DNA of 56,043 nt from Burkholderia sp. Bp9142 (GCF_003853415.1 NZ_QTPP01000051.1:1-56043); one strand, 5' to 3'. Shown: positions 1 through 9,918, numbered from the stretch's first letter. A program made the numbers and translations. Notes: a model not told the origin generated them from the letters alone.

Positions 1-63
1 GTTCGGCGAGCGATTTATGCAGGCGCGTGGATAACGCGTTGTTCAACCGCCTCGCCCACAAAA

Positions 64-1569
64 ATGCGGACAGGTTCGCCATGCAAGGAGATCCTCGAGG
101 CGAAATACTACCAAGGTGACGACCTACCCCTAGAGTACAAGAGCAATCCGCTCATCTCGGCGTTAGGGCCGTTGTGGGACAGCAAATCGATGATGCGATC
201 GCTCTCCGTCCCAGTTGCCTCATCCATCTCGGAGCGTTCTCGATCAGAGGAATATCGCTTGCATGTCATTGGCCGTTTATCAGGATTGGTTGTTCCAGTA
301 CCTGCGAGTTTGGAAATTTGCCATCTGGTGCAAATGATTGTTCGACAAAATTATGTCGGGCAAAGTGTATTCGTAGATAGTGCTGAAGGGGCTAAGGATA
401 GGTATAGGTCGGTGCACGAGGGTAAGCTGATTCCAGTATTTGATCATGAGCGAACGCATGCATATTGCGCAGGAATATTTGGATTGTCAGGTGCAGGGAA
501 GTCAAATGTGATTGAGGATGCTCTCAGATTTATACCGAGGACGATCAATCACGTGAACTACGGGTTGACTCAGGTCGTGGTAATTAAGGTTGATTGCCCT
601 ACTAGTGCAAGCCTGAAAGATATAATAAAGAGGATGATAGGGGAGTATGATAGATTGCTTGGATTGAAATATTTGGACCATATATGGAGGGGCGCAACGG
701 TTATAGATCTGGCGAACCTCCTGTATCGCATTGCTCAGCGGCATCGGACGGGGTTGATTGTCATTGATGAGCTTCAAAATGCGCTCCGGGCTGTCGAAAG
801 AAGTGACCCTCTATTCGATTTTTTTGTCGGTCTGACAAATGGGCGTGGCATACCGATTATTGTTATTGGCACGCCAAAATCTGAGCGACTGTTCAGAAAA
901 ACGCTTCGATCAGCGCGGCGAATTAGTAGTCATGGCGTGTTTCAGTGGAACGGCATGCGGGATGAGCGGGAGTGGAATCGGCTATGCGACCAATTGGAGA
1001 AATATCAGTGGCTTGCAAATGCAAGGCCGCTATCTCCTGATATAAGGAAAGAGTTCTATTTTAGAACCCAAGGGTTGCCGGGAATTGCCATCCCCTTGTA
1101 TCAGCTAGCTCAATACAGTGCCATATACACCGGGATCGAGGAAATTACGAAGGACCTAATTCGTGATGTCTTTGAGGAGAGGATGGCCTCCTTGGCGCCG
1201 ATGCTTGAAGCGATTCGTTCGAACAATAAAGCAAGGATGGCTCAATACGAAGATCTATTGGGCGATACGTTGAAGGATGTTGTTGCGACGATGGAGGCGC
1301 AGGCCAAACGCCACATGTACTTCGAGAATGCTATTCAGCATGACCGGGAGGAATCTGCAATTGATGCGGTTTCGAGATTATTGCTTCTCAACATGTCAGA
1401 GGAAGCCGCGTCAAATCTAGTTGACATCGTGCAAAAAGAGCTTCCCGCTGCTTCAACAGAAGAGTTATGTGCTGAAGCTATTCGGCGTTTCTATAGCCAG
1501 CAACCTCAAAAAAGATCGCCGAGTAACAGAAGGGAAAAGACCTCGACTGTGGCCGATCAATGCGGTTGA
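64..1569 (+). CDS. TnsC/TniB-like transposition AAA+ ATPase (start uncertain)
   Basis: Regulatory ATPase of a Tn7-like transposon; in this family it links the target-selection protein (TnsD/TniQ) to the transposase. The 501-residue product has a Walker A motif GLSGAGKS at residues 140-147 and a Walker B GLIVIDE at 230-236. The N-terminal NPLISALGP stretch is typical of TniB-like ATPases encoded next to TniQ. The length is nearer TnsC of Tn7 (about 555) than TniB of Tn5053 (about 300). The reading frame stays open to the left window edge and the ATG at 64 has no clear ribosome binding site, so the true start may lie further left. Another frame ending at TAA 32-34 could be the tail of the transposase gene, but too little is visible. 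The next gene starts 39 bases after the stop. Base composition is clearly A+T-richer than the DNA after 3.7 kb, which fits transfer. Confidence 0.85.
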   Translation: MRTGSPCKEILEAKYYQGDDLPLEYKSNPLISALGPLWDSKSMMRSLSVPVASSISERSRSEEYRLHVIGRLSGLVVPVPASLEICHLVQMIVRQNYVGQSVFVDSAEGAKDRYRSVHEGKLIPVFDHERTHAYCAGIFGLSGAGKSNVIEDALRFIPRTINHVNYGLTQVVVIKVDCPTSASLKDIIKRMIGEYDRLLGLKYLDHIWRGATVIDLANLLYRIAQRHRTGLIVIDELQNALRAVERSDPLFDFFVGLTNGRGIPIIVIGTPKSERLFRKTLRSARRISSHGVFQWNGMRDEREWNRLCDQLEKYQWLANARPLSPDIRKEFYFRTQGLPGIAIPLYQLAQYSAIYTGIEEITKDLIRDVFEERMASLAPMLEAIRSNNKARMAQYEDLLGDTLKDVVATMEAQAKRHMYFENAIQHDREESAIDAVSRLLLLNMSEEAASNLVDIVQKELPAASTEELCAEAIRRFYSQQPQKRSPSNRREKTSTVADQCG

Positions 1570-1607
1570 GTTATTTATTATCTCCAATTTGCAATAGGAG
1601 ATCTTGG

Positions 1608-3449
1608 ATGTCGATCGCACTATTCCCTCTTTGTGATAACGAAACGCTTGAAAGCAATTTTGGGCGTTATGCAGAATTCTTTGGACTTAAGTCCACGAAA
1701 TGGTTGCGAGGGCAGCTTTTCGGATATTGTGGCAAGCCTGGTATAAGATTGCCAAATTCTATATCGAGGCTCGCTGAGCAGGCGCGTGATTATTGGCGAA
1801 TTAGTGCTGAAGATGTAGTTAAAAATCATACAGAATATTTGTATGCAACAAGAATCGTGTCGCCGGCCATGCGAGTGGAGGTTCTCCGTAATATGTTGCA
1901 GCCACCGGAAAGGGGTTCGTCTGGTAGGGTGAGCGCCTACGGACAGAGGCGTGAGCGTATTCCGGGGTTGCGGTATTGTGAGGAGTGTTTGGCGCAATGG
2001 CGGGATAAGCGTGTTGAGGCGTATTGGAAATTGAATCATCAGTTGCCCGGGGTATTATACTGCGATGAGCATAAGATCGCATTGAAGGTGGTTGATCAAA
2101 CCAGGGTTGATTATGATTTCGGGGTAACAATTGGGCGATGTGTGAGCGCTCTCGATCGTGTGATTATTCAACCGGCGTCTCAATCGGAGCTGAGAGCGCT
2201 TATGGATATCGCGAGGTTGAGTGTTGATCGAAGGAGATTCGACGAAAGCATTCCGATGCCGCTGAATTATCGTGACTTGCTGCAGAAGGGTGGATTTTTG
2301 CGGTTGGATTCAACCGTAAATAGAGTTGCCCTTGTTTCTGAGTGGTTGGAGTACTTTGGTCCGGAATACTGCTGTCTCACAGGTATAAATGCGCGACGAA
2401 TTTTGAAATGGCTGGGCACTATTGAAGCGTGTGCATCTGTGGAAAAATTTTCCCATCCATTCATGTATGTTGCTGCTGAATCATTTCTCGAGAATCGAAT
2501 ATTATCTATGGGATCATTTGCGCCGGCTCGTCGAAGGAAACTAATTCCGGTGAGGTGCAAGGGTGAGAATCCACCATGTCTTGATCTGCCGCTGTGCACT
2601 GGAGCATTGCATCAAGATGGCGACATCTACAAAGTATCGGGGTACCTAATCAGGTCTGGTGGTTGGAAGGTGGTATGTTCGTGTGGAATATCATATCGCG
2701 TGCTGGATGTCTGTATAGACGAAGCGGCGAGAATGATTCCGTTTGCATACGGGGTGCGATATCATAAAAAATTCGTTGAGTTGTTAGAGAGAGGGTTTAG
2801 TCCCAAAAAAGCAGCGCGTGAATTGCATCTTGGCGAGACAACAGGATTGTTATGGGCGCGTAAAAGCGAGCCCAAGCACCACGAACCGATATCCATGGCG
2901 GAAATTAAAAAAAATCGAACAGAATGGTGTCGTCTCGTTGACGGCGCCCCCCGGACGATGCGTATCACGTCAGCCCAGCGTGCGAATCCCAGCTTGTATG
3001 AGATATTGAACAAGAACGATCATGTATGGTTTTCTAAATTCAATCGAAGTCACAGGTCGTGGCGAACTGAGGCACCATTTCACGTAAACGGGATAGATTT
3101 AGAGGGAGGAAGGGCTCGGAAAGCATGGTCTGAAATCATGCAGATGGAACCCCCGGTGCGTGCGACCCGGATTGCTATTCTCGATCGGGCGGGTTTGCCT
3201 CTGCACTTGGCTTCTGAGACTCACGCTCGATCTCCACTTTGGGCCGAATTGACGGAAACGCGCGAAGCTCATCGTGAAAGAGTTGTTTCATGGCTATGTT
3301 CGTTTTCGACGAAGCATCATATGCGGAAAGGTAATAACTCTATCAATGATGCGATTCGAGGAACGGGTCTAAACATGCGCAGTTTTACCCGTGAGCAGAA
3401 GGAGCGGATTCGAGAATTTGTATCGCAAAGTTCAAAGAGTGATACTTGA
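1608..3449 (+). CDS. TniQ/TnsD-like transposon target-selection protein
   Basis: Sequence-specific target-site selector of a Tn7-like element. The N-terminus (ALFPLCDNETLESNFGRY) matches the start of TniQ proteins, and a zinc-finger pattern C124-x2-C127 ... C152-x2-H155 follows, as in the family. At 613 residues it is much longer than TniQ of Tn5053 (about 400) and resembles TnsD, whose long C-terminal part reads the attachment site. ATG 1608 is chosen because AGGAG at 1596-1600 sits seven bases ahead of it; the frame is also open upstream with an ATG at 1560 that would overlap the ATPase gene and has no such site. It lies directly after the TnsC-like gene, probably in one transcript. No transposon gene follows, so this is the last gene before the element's edge. 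A+T-rich codon use. Confidence 0.85.
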   Translation: MSIALFPLCDNETLESNFGRYAEFFGLKSTKWLRGQLFGYCGKPGIRLPNSISRLAEQARDYWRISAEDVVKNHTEYLYATRIVSPAMRVEVLRNMLQPPERGSSGRVSAYGQRRERIPGLRYCEECLAQWRDKRVEAYWKLNHQLPGVLYCDEHKIALKVVDQTRVDYDFGVTIGRCVSALDRVIIQPASQSELRALMDIARLSVDRRRFDESIPMPLNYRDLLQKGGFLRLDSTVNRVALVSEWLEYFGPEYCCLTGINARRILKWLGTIEACASVEKFSHPFMYVAAESFLENRILSMGSFAPARRRKLIPVRCKGENPPCLDLPLCTGALHQDGDIYKVSGYLIRSGGWKVVCSCGISYRVLDVCIDEAARMIPFAYGVRYHKKFVELLERGFSPKKAARELHLGETTGLLWARKSEPKHHEPISMAEIKKNRTEWCRLVDGAPRTMRITSAQRANPSLYEILNKNDHVWFSKFNRSHRSWRTEAPFHVNGIDLEGGRARKAWSEIMQMEPPVRATRIAILDRAGLPLHLASETHARSPLWAELTETREAHRERVVSWLCSFSTKHHMRKGNNSINDAIRGTGLNMRSFTREQKERIREFVSQSSKSDT

Positions 3450-3683
3450 GAGATCGGCGCTATTTTTCGAGATTGAATGCTTTGCATATAAAATGCGGCA
3501 TCGCACAATTAATTGTGCTCGACTCGATATGTCACATATTTTTATTAGCGCAAGGAGCACCGATGGCGCAGACATTGTGGTCTTGTGAGAGGGACTTTCC
3601 GATGGTCGGCTACGATTATCTGCAAACTCTGCAATCTTCGAGTCGATGCAATCTCTACCAACCGTAAGCGTTTCCGCAGGAAA
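3450..3683. other. A+T-rich transposon-end region without a gene
   Basis: No convincing gene is seen. This is the tail of the A+T-rich segment and should hold the transposon end. It contains a perfect 16-bp palindrome (3503-3518), three TGCAA units between 3621 and 3651, and two CCGCA units at 3675-3690. I could not find a canonical TGT/ACA terminus or Tn7-type 22-bp repeats by eye, so the exact end is not fixed. From sequence character it is at roughly 3700-3712, where dhaK coding sequence begins. Confidence 0.5.
3503..3518. repeat. Perfect 16-bp palindrome GCACAATTAATTGTGC
   Basis: The two 8-base halves are exact reverse complements. It lies 54 bases after the TniQ stop codon. No T-run follows, so it is not a standard intrinsic terminator; it could be an operator or part of the transposon end. 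Confidence 0.5.
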
Positions 3684-3980
3684 TTACCGCAGACTTTGTT
3701 GTACGCCGATAGCGAGCACGGCGTCGGTCGACGGCGACGTGAACACTTCGCCGCAGACGGCCGCGCTCAGCATCCCTTCGCCGACATAGCCACCGTGTGC
3801 GGGCTCGTGGCCGCTGCCGCCGCCGGACAGGATCGCGACGGGGCGCTGCGACGGCTCGGGCAGCGGCTGGCGGACGAGCACGTGCTCGTCGCCGAGGATC
3901 GCGAGATGCGGCGACTGCCGCGCGATGCCTTCGAGCATTTCGCGCACGACATCGGACGGGTGGTTCACGAGCTTTTTCAT
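3684..3980 (-). pseudogene. dhaK: 5' fragment of dihydroxyacetone kinase, broken at the transposon junction
   Basis: The leftward frame starts MKKLVNHPSDVVREMLEG at 3980 and contains LSGGGSGHEPAHGGYVGEGM and the following EVFTSPSTDAVLA, all strongly characteristic of the N-terminus of DhaK-type dihydroxyacetone kinases. The His of the GHEPAH region lies in the substrate-binding part of the family. After DAVLA the family sequence stops and the frame runs eleven codons or fewer into A+T-rich DNA before TAA at 3684-3686. Only about 90 of at least 330 expected residues remain, so no active kinase can be made. The break coincides with the composition change at about 3710, which suggests that insertion of, or a deletion next to, the Tn7-like element destroyed the gene. 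Confidence 0.85.
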
Positions 3981-4320
3981 GGCGGCGGTTTCCTGACGGT
4001 GGGACGGCGGCCGGCGGCAAGCATGCGGTGCCGGCCGGGCGACGTACTGTGGATCGTAGGCGGCGCGACCGGAAACGGCGCGCCGCACGGTCAGCGTTAC
4101 GTAACATCGAAGCATTCGTAGCACGAATGTAACGAAAACTGCGCCGCTCATGGGCCCGGAACGCGTCGGTCGTGATCGCGGGCGCTCGGCGCGCACCCGG
4201 TGCGGATACTGGCCTGGCGGCCGCGACGCCCGTTCGCCAGCGCCAATGGCATGGAAAATGCTAATTGTTCCCCCGGTCCATATTCGAACATTCCATCGCC
4301 CGGACCGCAAGGAGACCACC
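3981..4320. promoter_or_regulatory. Divergent intergenic region with two palindromes
   Basis: This 340-bp gap separates the leftward dhaK fragment from the rightward lipoprotein gene and holds no gene I can support. It contains GTTACGTAAC (4096-4105, perfect palindrome) and, seven bases later, CATTCGT-AGC-ACGAATG (4113-4129, perfect 7-bp arms). These look like regulator binding sites for one or both genes. The regulator is unknown. Confidence 0.4.
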
Positions 4321-5583
4321 ATGTATCGAACCCGCATGCTCACGTCCGCCGCGGTGCTGGCCGCTGTCGGCGTACTGACCGCCTGTGGCGGCAACGACGT
4401 CGCCGCGCCGTCGAGCGCGGCCGCCAGCACCAGCGGCGCGACCGTCACCGACAATCGGCCCGGTAACGTGACCGATGGCGGCTGGGGGACCAGCGGCGCA
4501 CCGGGCACGAACGGGGTCATCAGCACGACGGGTCAGCTCGCCATCGCCGTCGGCAACACCGTCGCCGGCACGTCATTGCCGGTACTCGGCAACAACGTGA
4601 CGCGCAGCGCCGGCGACACCATTGCGAGCGTCAGCACGATCTCCCGCGCGGCGAGCAATGCGTTGAGTGACGGCCTCGGGCGGATCGGCTCGACTGCCGA
4701 CCCGGTCGGCACGACGGTCGCCGGGCTCGGCGAAGTCGTCGCCACCACGGGCAATCCGATAGCGGGCCTCGCGCAGACGATGCGCGCGCTCGGTTCAGGG
4801 CCGCTGGCACCACTCGCGCCCGTGACGACACCCGTCGACGCGGTGCTCGATACCGTGGCGGGCGGCCTCGGCACGGCGGGCAACACGATCGGCGCGACGC
4901 TGGCGTCGGGCGCCGTGCAACAGGTCACGCAACCGCTCGGCTCGGCCGTCACGCCGCTCGTCATCGCGGCCGGCCAGGCCACGCAGCAGGTCGGCGCGAC
5001 GACGGGGCTCGGGCAACCGGTGGCCGGCCTGCTCGGTCAGGTCGGCGGCGCGGTGTCGACGGCAGGCTGGCGGCTGGGGATCCCGGCGCAGCCGGCCGTC
5101 GGCCCGGCGAGTGAGATCGTCGGCGCGGCAGGCGGGCTCGCCGGTGCGGTCGGTAACACCGTGACGAACGCGGGCGGGCTCGTCGACTACAACGGCCCGA
5201 ACGGCATCGCGCCGATTCCCGGGCTCATCGTGAGTCTCGCCGGTGCTTCGGTCACGACCGTGCAGAACGGGCCGACGAACGGCGCGACGAGCGGCACGAC
5301 GAGCGGCACGACGAGCGGCACGACGAGCGGGGCGGGGCCGCTCGGCGGCTTGCTGCCGGGACTCGGATCGACACCGCTCGGTTCGGTGACCGGCGCGCTC
5401 GGCGGCTCGACCGGCGCCGGTGCGGCAAGTCCGCTGGCACCGGTGACGAGTCTCGTATCGACGGTCACCGGCACGCTCGGGCGTGCAGCGGGCGGCGCGG
5501 GATCGAGCGCCGGTTTCGCGGCGAATCCGCTGGCGCCGGTGACGTCGCTGCTCGGCGGCGTGCCGGGCGGCGTCGGGAAGTAG
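4321..5583 (+). CDS. Collagen-like repeat lipoprotein (Gly/Thr/Ala-rich)
   Basis: A 420-residue exported lipoprotein. A signal peptide with hydrophobic core ends in the lipobox LTAC, so Cys21 or close to it should be lipidated. The mature part is nearly free of charged residues, is rich in Gly, Ala, Thr, Val, Leu and Pro, and has degenerate repeats built on PLAPVT(S/T) and G-L-G units plus a short TSGT tandem repeat near residue 325. Similar proteins in Burkholderia are annotated as collagen-like triple-helix repeat proteins, although no long regular Gly-X-Y run is visible here. ATG 4321 is chosen because AAGGAG lies just upstream and gives an ideal signal peptide; the frame is open upstream from 4150. 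It stands alone. The function is unknown; a structural or cell-envelope surface role is an inference. Confidence 0.75.
   Translation: MYRTRMLTSAAVLAAVGVLTACGGNDVAAPSSAAASTSGATVTDNRPGNVTDGGWGTSGAPGTNGVISTTGQLAIAVGNTVAGTSLPVLGNNVTRSAGDTIASVSTISRAASNALSDGLGRIGSTADPVGTTVAGLGEVVATTGNPIAGLAQTMRALGSGPLAPLAPVTTPVDAVLDTVAGGLGTAGNTIGATLASGAVQQVTQPLGSAVTPLVIAAGQATQQVGATTGLGQPVAGLLGQVGGAVSTAGWRLGIPAQPAVGPASEIVGAAGGLAGAVGNTVTNAGGLVDYNGPNGIAPIPGLIVSLAGASVTTVQNGPTNGATSGTTSGTTSGTTSGAGPLGGLLPGLGSTPLGSVTGALGGSTGAGAASPLAPVTSLVSTVTGTLGRAAGGAGSSAGFAANPLAPVTSLLGGVPGGVGK
5281..5328 (+). repeat. 12-bp tandem repeat inside lipoprotein gene, four units
   Basis: Four successive 12-mers of the type GGCACGACGAGC, the first with one substitution. 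They encode the TSGT/TSGA repeats. Unit gain or loss would keep frame and change protein length. Confidence 0.85.
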
Positions 5584-5737
5584 TTGCGCACGATGCGGCG
5601 AGCAGGCTCGCTGCTTGCCGTTCGCGCCGGCCGTGGCGCGCTTCGCAGCGGTTTCACCGGCGCCACCGCCAACGAATCGCGGTGAGCCGGCCCGACCGCT
5701 GTCCGCATCGCAGAAGCGCGCCGCCGCGCGCTTGCGC

Positions 5738-6883
<1,146 letters not shown>

Positions 6884-7145
6884 GGCGGTGACGGCGTGAG
6901 TCGATCGAACGGACCGGACCCGCGCCGACGGGCGCCGTGGTCCCGCCGTGGTCCGGTTGCTGCCTGGTCAGCAGAGTGTTCCGTGTTTTGCGCCGCACGG
7001 GAAACATCGATTTCTGATAACGAAAGCGGGATTGCTGCGCAGGATGCAGTTGCGGGGACGTGCGCTGTTGCGACAGCGGATTCGACGTCGTCGCGATCGA
7101 TGCGACGGTGCGTCACCGCCGCGATCGGGCGAACGGCGCGCGCGA

Positions 7146-7167
7146 CACTGCTGATTGAGCAGCAGTG
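7146..7167. promoter_or_regulatory. Candidate upstream activator site for SfnR
   Basis: Perfect inverted repeat CACTGCTG-ATTGAG-CAGCAGTG. It lies 170-190 bases before the -24 element of the msuE promoter, a normal distance for a sigma-54 enhancer, and inside the 524-bp gap between sfnR and msuE. That SfnR binds it is inferred. Confidence 0.5.
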
Positions 7168-7336
7168 CATCAGCAACGCTGCTTCCGCCGGTTCATCTCA
7201 CTGTGGAATATCGATGTGATGCGATTCCCGGAACGCTTGCCACGGCTGGCCATTTGGCCGCGGAAGCCGTGCACGGCAGGGGATCGAGGCAAACTTCGTG
7301 ATGCAGATGATCGAACGATCGCACATCCGTCGACCA

Positions 7337-7351
7337 TGGCACGCTCCTTGC
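7337..7351 (+). promoter_or_regulatory. Sigma-54 (-24/-12) promoter of msuE-sfnG
   Basis: TGGCACG-CTCC-TTGC matches the sigma-54 consensus TGGCACR-N4-TTGC with correct spacing (GG at 7338-7339, GC at 7350-7351). Transcription should begin about 12 bases later, some 45 bases before the msuE start codon. Confidence 0.8.
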
Positions 7352-7407
7352 GAACCCGACACCGTATCGGCGCGATAACGCGCGGCTCGACAACCGGATC
7401 GCATGGC

Positions 7408-7968
7408 ATGAGCAACATCCTCAACGTCGTCGCCCTATCGGGCGGCCTGCAACGGCCGTCACGCACGCTGGCGCTGACCAACGCGATCGTCGCCGCGCTC
7501 GGCGACGCCTTGCCGATCGACACGCGGCTGATCGAACTCGGCGAGATCGGCAACCGGCTGGCCGGCGCGCTGAAGCGCGCGCAGGTCCCGCCCGATCTCG
7601 ACGCGCTGATCCGCGCGATCGAGACGGCCGATGCGCTGGTGGTCGCGAGCCCCGTGTATCGCGCGTCGTACACGGGCCTCTTCAAGCACCTGTTCGACCT
7701 CGTGCATCACGAGTCGCTGGTCGATGTGCCGGTGCTGCTGGCGGCCACCGGCGGCAGCGAGCGCCACGCGCTCGTGATCGACCATCAACTGCGGCCGCTG
7801 TTCAGCTTCTTCCAGGCGCGCACGTTGCCGATCGGCGTGTACGCGGCCGAAAGCGATTTCGATCGCTACGAGATCGCGAACCCCGCGCTGCGCGCACGCA
7901 TCGCACTCGCGGTCGACCGTGCGGTGCCGCAGTTGCAGCCGCGTGCGCCGGCCGCCGTGGCTGCGTAG
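7408..7968 (+). CDS. msuE: NAD(P)H-dependent FMN reductase, MsuE type
   Basis: Flavin reductase that supplies reduced FMN to two-component sulfur monooxygenases. The 186-residue protein has the flavodoxin-like NADPH:FMN reductase signature: an N-terminal GGLQRPSRT phosphate-binding loop and ALVVASPVYRASYTGLFKHLFD in the middle. ATG 7408 is chosen because it lies just after the sigma-54 promoter and matches the family N-terminus; the frame is open upstream from 7165, but that would run through the promoter. It is followed 36 bases later by sfnG, which needs reduced FMN, so the two act as a pair. Regulated by the facing sigma-54 activator. Confidence 0.85.
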   Translation: MSNILNVVALSGGLQRPSRTLALTNAIVAALGDALPIDTRLIELGEIGNRLAGALKRAQVPPDLDALIRAIETADALVVASPVYRASYTGLFKHLFDLVHHESLVDVPVLLAATGGSERHALVIDHQLRPLFSFFQARTLPIGVYAAESDFDRYEIANPALRARIALAVDRAVPQLQPRAPAAVAA

Positions 7969-8004
7969 CCCGTCTTTCGTTTTCCCCTTCGATCAGGACC
8001 TTTC

Positions 8005-9108
8005 ATGAGCATTCACGAACCTTCGGCCGACGGCGTCAAATTCGCGTACTGGGTGCCGAACGTCAGCGGCGGCCTCGTCGTCAGCACGATCGAGCAGCGT
8101 ACCGACTGGAGCCTCGAATACAACCAGACGCTCGCGCGCACGGCCGAGGCGGCCGGCTTCGACTACGCGCTGAGCCAGATCCGCTTCACGGCCGGCTACG
8201 GCGCCGAATACCAGCACGAATCGGTCTCGTTCAGCCAGGCGCTGCTGCACGCGACGACGAAGCTCAAGGTGCTCGCCGCGATCCTGCCGGGGCCATGGCA
8301 TCCGGCCGTGGTCGCCAAGCAGCTCGCGACGATCGACCATATTTCGAACGGACGCATCGCGATCAACGTGGTCAGCGGCTGGTTCAAGGGCGAGTTCACC
8401 GCGATCGGCGAGCCGTGGCTCGAGCATGACGAACGCTATCGGCGCTCGAAGGAATTCATCCAGGCGCTGAAGGGCATCTGGACGCAGGACAACTTCACGT
8501 TCAAGGGCGACTTCTACCGCTTCAACGATTACACGCTGAGCCCGAAACCCGTGCAGAAGCCGCATCCGGAGATCTTCCAGGGCGGCAGCTCGCGCGCGGC
8601 GCGCGACAACGCAGCCAGTGTGTCGGACTGGTACTTCACGAACGGCAACACGCCGGAGAACCTGAAGGCGCAGATCGACGACATCCGCGCGAAGGCCGCC
8701 GCGAACCACCATCGTGTGCGGATCGGCGTCAACGCGTTCGTGATCGCGCGCGACACCGAGGAAGAGGCGCGGGCCGTGCTCGACGACATCATCCGGCACG
8801 CGCACGTCGAAGCCGTGCATGCGTTCGGCGATGCGGTGAAGGAAGCAGGCCGCGCGTCGCCGGAAGGCGAGGGCAACTGGGCAAAATCGACGTTCGAGGA
8901 TCTCGTGCAGTACAACGACGGCTTCCGCACGAACCTGATCGGCACGCCACAGCAGATCGCCGAGCGGATCGTCGCATTGAAGGCGATCGGCGTCGATCTC
9001 GTGCTCGCCGGGTTCCTGCATTTCATCGAGGAAGTCGAGTACTTCGGCCAGCGCGTGCTGCCGCTCGTGCGCGAGCTCGAAGCGCAGCGTCAGGCGGTTG
9101 CCGCGTGA
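8005..9108 (+). CDS. sfnG: FMNH2-dependent dimethyl sulfone monooxygenase
   Basis: Bacterial luciferase-type monooxygenase of 367 residues. SfnG oxidises dimethyl sulfone to methanesulfinate using reduced FMN, a step in using organosulfur compounds as sulfur source. Hallmarks are the N-terminal KFAYWVPNVSGGLVVS, the conserved NVVSGWFKGEF segment and PHPEIFQGGSSRAARD near the middle, all as in SfnG and the related alkanesulfonate monooxygenases. The gene is second in the msuE operon. The genes that process methanesulfinate/methanesulfonate onward (msuC, msuD) are not in this window. Confidence 0.88.
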   Translation: MSIHEPSADGVKFAYWVPNVSGGLVVSTIEQRTDWSLEYNQTLARTAEAAGFDYALSQIRFTAGYGAEYQHESVSFSQALLHATTKLKVLAAILPGPWHPAVVAKQLATIDHISNGRIAINVVSGWFKGEFTAIGEPWLEHDERYRRSKEFIQALKGIWTQDNFTFKGDFYRFNDYTLSPKPVQKPHPEIFQGGSSRAARDNAASVSDWYFTNGNTPENLKAQIDDIRAKAAANHHRVRIGVNAFVIARDTEEEARAVLDDIIRHAHVEAVHAFGDAVKEAGRASPEGEGNWAKSTFEDLVQYNDGFRTNLIGTPQQIAERIVALKAIGVDLVLAGFLHFIEEVEYFGQRVLPLVRELEAQRQAVAA

Positions 9109-9171
9109 TGCGCACGGGTGTGCCGCGGCCGGTTGCGGTCGCCAGGGACCGCGCGATCGTGTGAACGTCAT

Positions 9172-9195
9172 GGCCGGCGATGCGTATCGCCGGCC
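9172..9195. terminator. Bidirectional hairpin between sfnG and the LysE gene
   Basis: Perfect 10-bp stem GGCCGGCGAT/ATCGCCGGCC with loop GCGT, between two convergent genes. No clear T-run follows on either strand, so efficiency is uncertain. Confidence 0.55.
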
Positions 9196-9270
9196 GTCAA
9201 CGATCGCTGCTTCACGACGGGCGGCGCGTGCGGGCCGGTGCTTCACCCGAAACACGACCTGCCGTACGCA

Positions 9271-9918
9271 TCACGCGACCCCTGCCATTCTCGACGCCTC
9301 GACGAGCATCTGCACGCCGAGGCCACCGAGCACCGCCCCCATCGCCCAGCGCTGCGCAAGCAGCAGCGCCGGACGTCCGCGCAGGAGTTTCGCGATGCCG
9401 CTCGAGCAGATCGCGACCAGCCCGTTGGCCGACGCGAACGCCGCGATCAGCAATGAACCGAGAAACAGCGACTGGCCGAACACGCTGCCTTGCCGGTAAT
9501 CGATGAACTGCGGCAGCAGCGACACGAACAGCATCGCGAGCTTCGGATTCAGCACGCTGGTGGTCGCGCCCATCGCGAGCAGCCGCAGCGGCTGCGCGTT
9601 CGGCAGCGCCTGCACCTCGAACGGCGAACGGCCGCCGGGCCGGACGGCCTGCCACGCGAGGTAGAGCAGATACGCGGCGCCCACCACGCCGAGCACGGTA
9701 CCCGCGTACGGCACGCGAAGGAACAGCGTCGTGATCCCGAACGCGGCGGCGAACATGTAGAACAGGTAACCCAGCATCACGCCCGCCAGCGAAATCAGCC
9801 CGGCGGCGCGCCCCTGCGCGATCGAGCGCGACATCACGTAGACCATGTTCGGTCCCGGCGTGACCGCGAGCATCCCGCCGATGACCAGGAATCCGTAGAG
9901 CGAGCCGGAGGTATGCAT
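9271..9918 (-). CDS. LysE/RhtB-family amino acid exporter
   Basis: Inner-membrane exporter of 215 residues with about six hydrophobic segments. The N-terminal MLAVTPGPNMVYV is the family signature, and the later TSVLNPKLAMLFVSLLPQF motif is also diagnostic. The likely substrate is an amino acid or derivative; it cannot be told from sequence. ATG 9918 has GGGAAG just upstream and is preferred over a TTG at 9933. It is divergent from a LysR gene 103 bases away, a common arrangement in which the LysR protein senses the exported compound. Confidence 0.85.
   Translation of the reverse strand: MHTSGSLYGFLVIGGMLAVTPGPNMVYVMSRSIAQGRAAGLISLAGVMLGYLFYMFAAAFGITTLFLRVPYAGTVLGVVGAAYLLYLAWQAVRPGGRSPFEVQALPNAQPLRLLAMGATTSVLNPKLAMLFVSLLPQFIDYRQGSVFGQSLFLGSLLIAAFASANGLVAICSSGIAKLLRGRPALLLAQRWAMGAVLGGLGVQMLVEASRMAGVA

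Noticed and set aside
3600..3712. Tn7-type terminal repeats at the transposon edge
   Set aside because: TGCAA and CCGCA repeats are too short and irregular, and no TGT/ACA terminus matching a known family was found; left as an unresolved boundary.
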